A stretch of 17,530 nt of DNA from Chloroflexota bacterium (GTDB lineage: Bacteria > Chloroflexota > Ktedonobacteria > Ktedonobacterales > Ktedonobacteraceae), in contig VBJK01000168.1 in NCBI GenBank assembly GCA_005879655.1, forward strand, positions 1 through 17,530, given 5' to 3'. The translations under genes and the position numbers were made by a program. This document shows, piece after piece, positions 12,145 through 17,530 of this stretch; position 1 is the first letter of the stretch; every line of letters starts with the position of its first letter. The notes beneath the pieces are model-generated. The model was not told the origin of the DNA, searched no databases, and saw only the letters and a list, made by a program, of their open reading frames with translations.

Positions 12145-13749
12145 TGGCGGCTGAGGAGTTGCTTTGTGTTGCGCTTTTCTGCTAGCTGCTGCCGCCTGTG
12201 CAGCAACCTTGCGTCGTTCGCGTACTAGAGCCTGATGTTCGTTGCGCCAGCGCTCAATGTCGTCGCTTGTTAAGGTCAGGATAATACGTCGATCGTAGAC
12301 GGCATATGCATGCTCGCTACCAGCCTTGCGAAAACTACCATAGCCGACGACTGGCAGCTTCTGCTCCTCCGTCCAGCGTTTTCGCTCATACGTTGTGCAA
12401 CCAAGCAATGTTTCGAGTTCCCAGGGCGGGACGGCCAGTTCAAAGGCAAAGACTTCAAAAAGTTGAGCCTGGGCGATCCTGTCCAGCGCCAAGTATGTCC
12501 ATAAGTGTTGTACGAGGTTGGCCTTCATCTCGCGCGAGCTGGCGGGCAGTTTGAGAAAGGTTAGAAATGCTCCCAGTTGCTCTTTGGAAAGCTGATGCAC
12601 CAATTCTTCGCGCAAGACGACGCTTGCAGCGAGTTCTGGACAGCTTGCCTGCGGTCCTTGCGCGCTCAAACGGGCAATCGCTTTCATCCACGCTGGTTTC
12701 CTCTCTTCCTCCAATTCACGTTGCTGCGCCAGATAAGCCACACGGCTGGCTTCGAGCTGAGCTTCGTATTGTTTCAGGATCTGCGGCCACAAGGCCATGA
12801 AATCCTGCACTGCCTTGGGAACGTCTACCTGTAAGACCTGTTTTAGCTCAAAGACATCTCCATGTGAGGAGAGCACAAACGCTTCTTGTTCTGTCCCCGC
12901 TCTGACACTATATTGTTCTGCGAATACGCTCAGCTGTTGTCGTATCTGGTCGGTGAGGATAAAAGTGGGTTCTGGTGCGCCGCTAAAGAGTTTGCCTGCG
13001 GCCTCAAATGCCTTACATACCGGGCGTAATTCAATCGTTATGTTGGCAAACTGTTGCCCCATATTTTGCACGCTAATATACGGGCAACGATTGTTTTTGC
13101 ATCTGCTCTGCACCAGTCCCACAATCTGATTGTTGACATCTGGACCCAGTTGCAGATAGCCAGCATTCCATGCGCGATCGACCAAGCGCTGCTCAGCTTT
13201 GCGTTGCTGGGTTTTACGCTGTTTGCGGGTGAGTTGTGGCTGTGGTTGTGGTTGTTGCGCCGCTGGTTGTGGTGGCTGCTCTTTGTGCCAGCTCTGTCTG
13301 TGGAATGGTTCCTGTACACCATGATTGAGCCAGGCGGCTAATGCACGTAGCCAGTCCTGTCCGATTGGAGGGCAAGGCTCGTGCTCTGCTTGCGCGTCCT
13401 GTACGCAGACTTGAAAGGCCAGTTCGGTGATAAAGCCAAACTGCTTGATCGGCATGATGATGAGCCGGTGCTGGAGCGTTGTCGCATCTAAGCATACAAA
13501 CTCGCCATCTGAATTGGCATAGCCTTCGACTTCCCACCAAGCTGTATAGGTCCCGTACGAGATGTCTGTATGCGATGAATGTACTACATAGCCCAGTAGG
13601 AGACAGAGATCATCCAGTGTCTCATCCATGTATTCTTCACCGATCATACGCTCAAGCCAGGATATGAAGAGCGTGTTGAGCTGTTCATTGCTATACTGTA
13701 AGAGCGCCGCCCGGCATTGTTGCAGCAGTTTTTCCGTTTCTGGCTTCAT
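12133..13749 (-). CDS. Unrecognised 538-aa protein next to hsdR, with SAP-like and HTH-like segments
   Basis: I do not recognise the full-length family. The N-terminal half (1-150) looks globular, with WWEVEGYANSDGEFVCLDAT. A Gln/Pro linker and basic helix follow (156-190). A middle domain includes QSRCKNNRCPYISVQ (two cysteines, 217 and 222, that might bind metal). Residues 326-355 suit a coiled coil. Residues 382-417 (ELVHQLSKEQLGAFLTFLKL, then MKANLVQHLWTYL) resemble a SAP DNA-binding motif. Residues 440-505 (PPWELETLLGCTTYERKRWT, KLPVVGY, YAVYDRRIILTLT, DDIERW) look like a winged-helix or MerR-like DNA-binding module. The tail is basic and Ala-rich. The gene lies 123 bases after hsdR with its own promoter, which suggests a nucleic-acid-binding accessory to the restriction locus. 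The last residues, GHP, are encoded inside the MITE-like repeat. Confidence 0.75.
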   Translation of the reverse strand: MKPETEKLLQQCRAALLQYSNEQLNTLFISWLERMIGEEYMDETLDDLCLLLGYVVHSSHTDISYGTYTAWWEVEGYANSDGEFVCLDATTLQHRLIIMPIKQFGFITELAFQVCVQDAQAEHEPCPPIGQDWLRALAAWLNHGVQEPFHRQSWHKEQPPQPAAQQPQPQPQLTRKQRKTQQRKAEQRLVDRAWNAGYLQLGPDVNNQIVGLVQSRCKNNRCPYISVQNMGQQFANITIELRPVCKAFEAAGKLFSGAPEPTFILTDQIRQQLSVFAEQYSVRAGTEQEAFVLSSHGDVFELKQVLQVDVPKAVQDFMALWPQILKQYEAQLEASRVAYLAQQRELEEERKPAWMKAIARLSAQGPQASCPELAASVVLREELVHQLSKEQLGAFLTFLKLPASSREMKANLVQHLWTYLALDRIAQAQLFEVFAFELAVPPWELETLLGCTTYERKRWTEEQKLPVVGYGSFRKAGSEHAYAVYDRRIILTLTSDDIERWRNEHQALVRERRKVAAQAAAASRKAQHKATPQPPGHP

Positions 13750-13832
13750 TTTCCACGTTTCCTCATGACGTCTGAGTTGTTCTGTCTTTTCGCCTCTTGT
13801 TAATGAGAGGATCGGTTGTTATAGCGATGTCT

Positions 13833-13861
13833 ATTGTACATGGATGTGGGGGTTTGCGCAA
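13833..13861 (-). promoter_or_regulatory. Probable promoter of the 538-aa gene
   Basis: On the minus strand TTGCGC (13861-13856) and TACAAT (13838-13833) are 17 bases apart. Transcription would begin near 13826, about 77 bases before the ATG at 13749. It would let this gene be expressed independently of hsdR. Confidence 0.45.
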
Positions 13862-13872
13862 TGTAGGGACTT

Positions 13873-16800
13873 TTAACCAACCTTATCATAAATACTTTTA
13901 CCCGTCCCGCGATACGTGCTGGCCACATACTCGTAGATTCTTTCTTGCAATGCGTTTAACTCTGGCAGATACGGGTTGGGCAGTTCTCGGAGAGCGGCTT
14001 TGATCATGTTGCGTACCTGTGCTCTGGCTCGCCCCTTAGTCTCCCAGTCGAAGCGCAGCTTTTCCTGTTTTAAGGTTGCCAACCGCCTACACACCATGAT
14101 CTTTATACGATCTTTTTCATCTTCGCTCAGCCGAATTTCGGGTGACAGCACTACATCATAGAACGCGAGTTGCTCTTCGGTGAGACCTTCCCTGATATGA
14201 CGCTCTTCTTCTTCTCCGAGTCTTTTCATAAATTGCAGTAGCTTATGATAGTGTATCTCCTGATTGGCACTGCCTTGATTGTACTCTTCAATCATGCTTT
14301 GAAACTCTTCTTGATAATTGGTGCGTTTCTTGTTATGCGCTAGCATATCCTGTATTTTTACAGCAATTCTACCGCGTAGCCGTTCGTACTTGATAGCTTG
14401 ATTGCCCGCCTTAAAGTCCTCTGCTAATGCCTGATAATCGATCTTGCTCAGGTCAATACGCTCCGGCAGCATATACTGGCCACTTGACTCGTTGACCTTG
14501 CGTACAATGTAGTCCTTAGTGGCAACGGATTCGCTCATCAAGTTGTTGATGTCTTCCATGATGTTGGAAACATCTGCTGGCTCTTTGAGGGAGTAGATGA
14601 TACGCGCAAGCTCGATTAAGAGGGCGACACGCCTCTCATAGCTCTGCTGAATCTCTCGATTGGGTAAGAGCGCGTTGTAGTAACGTTCGGCAGACGCTAC
14701 CAATGAGATATACTGCTTTTGCGTGTCATCGTTGACGACGATTTTATTAGCGGCATCTGCAAGTAAGTGAATGGAATCCATGATGCTGACGGCCAAAATA
14801 GCTGGCAGGTCAATGCTCTGTTGCAAGCAAAATGCTTCGGCGTCTCCGATGGCTTGCTCCAAGGCGGGCAGCAGGACGCGCTTGTTTTGGATGGGCATGT
14901 CGCCTTTATCGGCAGGACCGCCCTGCTGATCCTGGCTGGCGGCATAGATGGCGAGTGCTTTGCGCAGATCGTTAAAGATGCCGAGATAGTCAACAATGAG
15001 ACCGTTCACTTTCAGCCCGTTCTCTCGGTTACGGAAGACACGGTTGGCACGTGCGATCGTCTGCATCAAAGTGTGGTTGCGCATAGGTTTGTCGAGATAG
15101 ACGGTGGACAGGCTGGGTACGTCGAAGCCGGTCATCCACATGGCACACACGAAGACGATGCGCAAGGGATAAGTGGGAGACTTAAACATGCCTTCCAGGT
15201 CCTCTTTTTCTATGCGTCGGCGGTGCGTTTGAATATCCAGCCCTTTTGCCTTGAACTTGGCTTCTTCATTCTGCTCTGAAGAGACGATGACGGCCATCTC
15301 TGTTGCTTCCATATAGCTGATGTCATGTTGCAGTTTGGCGCGTATATCCTCTTGTATCTCGTCGTTTTCATCGGTCGCTTGCAATTGAGTTTTCAGTTTA
15401 TCCGTCTCGCTACGCCAGTAGTGCCACACTTTGTCGTACATCTTCACGGCAGTCACTTTGTCGATGCAGACGACCATGGCTTTGCCTCGATAGCCACGGC
15501 GCATGAAATGTTGCACGATGTCTGCGGCGATCGTCTCCAGACGCGGTTCGAGGGTAATGATGCTGTAGAGTTCCTTAAACTTCTTTTCGACGATCTCTTC
15601 CTCTTCTTCTTCCGCTTCCGCCTTGTCCAGCGCTTCACTGATCTGGGCGTTAATCTCGCTATTAATGACTTGTATTTCGGGTGTACGATTCTCGTAGTAA
15701 AGCGGTACGGTGGTGCCGTCCGCGATGGAGCGACCAAAATTGTATTGGCTGACATAATCACCGAACTTTTTGCGCGTCTCTTCCCGCTCTGCACCTTCAA
15801 TAAGTGGCGTACCTGTAAAGCCAATAAAGGCTGCATTGGGCAGTGCTTCGCGCATGTTTTGCGAAAGCTCTGCATATTGTGAGCGGTGCGCTTCGTCAGA
15901 GATGACGATGACGTTTGAGCGCTCGGTGAGCACGGGATAAGGTTTGCGCTCCTTTTTTGCTGACTTCCTGGGTACGGCTGCTTTCTTTTGCTTGCCTGCT
16001 GCATTGAGGTTGCGCAGGTGAAATTGGTGAATGGTGGTGAAGATCACACGGTGATTCTCTGTGAGCAACTGCTGAAGATGCTTCCCTCCCCTGGCATGCG
16101 TCTCGTGCCCCTGTACTGCATTGACATTTTTGAACGTTTGATAGATCTGTTTGTCCAGGTCTTCACGATCTGTGACAACCAGGAAGCTCCAGTCGCCTTT
16201 GAGTTTGTAATGAACTTTTTGTGCGAAGAAGATCATGGAGTAACTTTTGCCGCTACCTTGCGTGTGCCAGAAGACGCCCAATTTGTCATCGTGCTCTTTA
16301 CGCTGTTCGAGTGCTGTAATAGCGTTATTGACGCCCAGGTATTGGTGGTTGCGGGCGATGATCTTTTTTAGTCCGCCACTTTCGTCGCTGAACAGGATAA
16401 AGTTTTCGATGAGGTCTAACATGCGACGGGGCTGACACGTACCTCTAATAATGGTTTCCAGGGAGGCTCTAGGTGGTTCGTCTTCATGCTCGATTCTTGT
16501 CCATGCGGCAAAATGTTCCCAGCCCGCCGTCAGACTGCCCAGGCGGCTCTCGCGCCCGTTTGAGAGGATGATCAGGGCATTATACCAGAAAAGCTGTGGA
16601 ATAGTGTTCTTGTAGTCTCTAAGATTGTTATTATATGCATGTTCGAGCCGCTCGTGTAGCGCTTTGAGTTCGATAAAGATGAGCGGGATGCCATTGACGA
16701 AGCCGAGCAGGTCGGTACGGCGATGATAGATGTCGTGGCGCAACCAGAGTTGAGAGACGAGCAAGTAGTCATTGTTCTTTGGCTCTTCCCAGTCGATATA

Positions 16801-17178
16801 GCGCAGGGTAATGCTTTGCCCCTTATCACGCTTATCTTCTCCGGCCAGAGCTAGCTCGACGCCATTTTTCAAGAGCAGATAGACATCGCGGTTGGCTTCA
16901 GCTAGTGGTCGATCACTGCGATCTCTCTTGATCTCTTCAATAGCGCGGTTAAGCAGATCTTCGGCCTGCTCTGCGACTTGCGCCAAGAGCTGCTTATTCA
17001 GTTCTGCTAACTTAGGCCGCAGATATTTGAGCAGGACAACTTCGCTCTCATGCTCACGCCCCAGGACGCTATGTGGCCCGGCCTGATCGTAAAAAGCGTT
17101 GACATGGGTGTATCTTAGCTGCTCGAAAAGCTCTATGGCTGGCTTCTCAACACGATTAAGCTCGTTATACTCGTACAT
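13873..17178 (-). CDS. hsdR: Type I restriction enzyme subunit R (HsdR), ATP-dependent translocase/endonuclease
   Basis: HsdR is the motor and nuclease of type I restriction systems; with HsdM and HsdS it cuts unmethylated foreign DNA after translocation. From the ATG at 17178 the protein has 1101 residues, a normal length. The N-terminal nuclease has D156, then GFVNGIPLIFIELKA (E170, K172) and a QxxxY-type motif (Q195...Y199). The SF2 motor has TQGSGKS (306-312), VVTDREDLDKQ, DEAH (428-431), FTGTP (454-458), TGFDVPSL (683-690) and QTIARANR (706-713). A basic insert (395-417) and an acidic run (520-532) are distinctive. The C-terminus is helical. The open frame extends to a TTG at 17280 inside a repeat, but EKPAIELFEQL is the usual N-terminus, so I prefer the ATG (AAGGAG twelve bases ahead). 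hsdM and hsdS must lie outside the window. Confidence 0.93.
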   Translation of the reverse strand: MYEYNELNRVEKPAIELFEQLRYTHVNAFYDQAGPHSVLGREHESEVVLLKYLRPKLAELNKQLLAQVAEQAEDLLNRAIEEIKRDRSDRPLAEANRDVYLLLKNGVELALAGEDKRDKGQSITLRYIDWEEPKNNDYLLVSQLWLRHDIYHRRTDLLGFVNGIPLIFIELKALHERLEHAYNNNLRDYKNTIPQLFWYNALIILSNGRESRLGSLTAGWEHFAAWTRIEHEDEPPRASLETIIRGTCQPRRMLDLIENFILFSDESGGLKKIIARNHQYLGVNNAITALEQRKEHDDKLGVFWHTQGSGKSYSMIFFAQKVHYKLKGDWSFLVVTDREDLDKQIYQTFKNVNAVQGHETHARGGKHLQQLLTENHRVIFTTIHQFHLRNLNAAGKQKKAAVPRKSAKKERKPYPVLTERSNVIVISDEAHRSQYAELSQNMREALPNAAFIGFTGTPLIEGAEREETRKKFGDYVSQYNFGRSIADGTTVPLYYENRTPEIQVINSEINAQISEALDKAEAEEEEEEIVEKKFKELYSIITLEPRLETIAADIVQHFMRRGYRGKAMVVCIDKVTAVKMYDKVWHYWRSETDKLKTQLQATDENDEIQEDIRAKLQHDISYMEATEMAVIVSSEQNEEAKFKAKGLDIQTHRRRIEKEDLEGMFKSPTYPLRIVFVCAMWMTGFDVPSLSTVYLDKPMRNHTLMQTIARANRVFRNRENGLKVNGLIVDYLGIFNDLRKALAIYAASQDQQGGPADKGDMPIQNKRVLLPALEQAIGDAEAFCLQQSIDLPAILAVSIMDSIHLLADAANKIVVNDDTQKQYISLVASAERYYNALLPNREIQQSYERRVALLIELARIIYSLKEPADVSNIMEDINNLMSESVATKDYIVRKVNESSGQYMLPERIDLSKIDYQALAEDFKAGNQAIKYERLRGRIAVKIQDMLAHNKKRTNYQEEFQSMIEEYNQGSANQEIHYHKLLQFMKRLGEEEERHIREGLTEEQLAFYDVVLSPEIRLSEDEKDRIKIMVCRRLATLKQEKLRFDWETKGRARAQVRNMIKAALRELPNPYLPELNALQERIYEYVASTYRGTGKSIYDKVG

Positions 17179-17273
17179 GCGCCGAGTTCGCTCCTTGCCC
17201 GCAAAAAGTGATGCATATACATCCGCTAGCGCAGTACAAGGATACCATAATTCGTAACGATCGACTACTCCCT

Positions 17274-17367
17274 TGCGCAATGAATTGCGCGGCTACAGGT
17301 CTCGTTTGCCGTCAACCTCATGCGCAATGAATTGCGCGGTTACGCATCTCGTTTGCCGTCAACCTCA
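17274..17367 (-). repeat. 47-bp tandem duplication with REP-like palindrome upstream of hsdR
   Basis: Two head-to-tail copies (17274-17320 and 17321-17367) match at 43 of 47 positions. Each copy carries the codons for EVDGKRD, a stop codon and the palindrome GCGCAATGAATTGCGC (7-base arms around GA). The copy at 17321-17367 contains the true 3' end of the 61-codon gene; the other is a duplicated, untranslated copy. The palindromes could form paired hairpins between the two genes. Confidence 0.8.
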
Positions 17368-17525
17368 TAATCCTGCCCCGTCATAATGGAGGTTAGATAG
17401 TCATCATCGAGCAACTTGAGGATGTCCCACGGGTAATCTGGATCAAAGTGTAACACCTCCTGTTGCCCATTGTTGATCTCTATCACAGGAATATGCAGCT
17501 GGTTGCGCCCAATGACGGCCTTCAT
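17340..17525 (-). CDS. Small unrecognised protein upstream of hsdR (61 aa, possibly partial)
   Basis: The frame encodes 61 residues, acidic in the middle (FDPDYPWDILKLLDDDYLTS), ending DYEVDGKRDA. I do not recognise a family. The ATG at 17525 is five bases from the window edge, so its ribosome site is not visible and the frame stays open to the edge; it might be the C-terminus of a longer protein. A TGA in another frame ends one base before the ATG (TGATATG), the usual look of a tight operon junction, which favours a complete small gene following another gene of the restriction locus. Small proteins between hsdS/hsdM and hsdR occur in type I loci, for instance antitoxin-like or accessory proteins, but nothing here assigns such a role. 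Confidence 0.5.
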   Translation of the reverse strand: MKAVIGRNQLHIPVIEINNGQQEVLHFDPDYPWDILKLLDDDYLTSIMTGQDYEVDGKRDA

Positions 17526-17530
17526 ATCAG

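Noticed and set aside
14767..15882. Open frames of 170 and 185 codons on the plus strand inside hsdR.
   Set aside because: They lie antisense to conserved motor motifs of hsdR and show no recognisable domain; they are by-products of its codon usage.
17179..17280. A 34-residue N-terminal extension of HsdR from a TTG codon.
   Set aside because: The TTG lies inside the 47-bp tandem repeat, the extension does not resemble HsdR, and the usual N-terminus begins right after the ATG at 17178.
17274..17367. Two repeats with palindromes as the start of a CRISPR array.
   Set aside because: The units are directly adjacent with no spacers, differ at four positions, and contain coding sequence of the neighbouring gene.

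Overview
The window looks like a chromosomal segment from a Ktedonobacteria-type bacterium (Chloroflexota). The evidence is circumstantial. The protein mix fits: an Rpn-like nuclease fragment, a stress protein joining YflT-like and DUF2382 parts, a DUF4383 membrane protein, an ECF sigma/anti-sigma pair, a soluble Ser/Thr kinase with a zinc ribbon, and a small GC-rich palindromic element of a kind I associate with this class. No rRNA, tRNA or CRISPR array was seen, and the assignment rests on memory of such genomes rather than on a search.

Layout. 1-185 (-): 5' end of an Rpn-like nuclease/transposase gene with its own promoter. 393-2743 (-): ECF sigma factor, membrane-anchored ZAS-type anti-sigma factor and a seven-helix membrane protein, read as one unit. 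3152-4210 (+): citrate synthase behind a consensus sigma-70 promoter, with an apparent in-frame loss of about 22 residues next to the active site. 4440-5747 (-): exported protein of unknown function. 6106-8019 (-): kinase, double zinc ribbon and pseudokinase in one chain.

8243-10086 is an AT-rich island holding a divergent DarG-like macrodomain gene (-) and DarT-like ADP-ribosyltransferase gene (+). It is most likely a toxin-antitoxin/phage-defence module in an unusual arrangement, with an antitoxin whose C-terminal half looks like a helix-hairpin-helix. 10471-11388 (+) and 11478-11936 (+) are a stress-type DUF2382 protein and a DUF4383 membrane protein separated by a strong terminator. 11952-12144 is a 193-bp MITE-like element with 40-bp terminal inverted repeats; one repeat supplies the last codons of the neighbouring gene.

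12133-17525 (-) is one end of a type I restriction-modification locus: a 61-codon gene, hsdR, and an unrecognised 538-aa gene with SAP-like and helix-turn-helix-like segments. A 47-bp tandem duplication with a palindrome lies just upstream of hsdR. hsdM and hsdS are not in view and would lie beyond the right edge. The right half (8.2-17.5 kb) is therefore accessory and defence-rich; the left half is mainly signalling and metabolism.

Best candidates for something new: the divergent DarTG-like pair, the citrate synthase lacking a substrate arginine, the kinase-zinc ribbon-pseudokinase protein, and the unknown gene beside hsdR.
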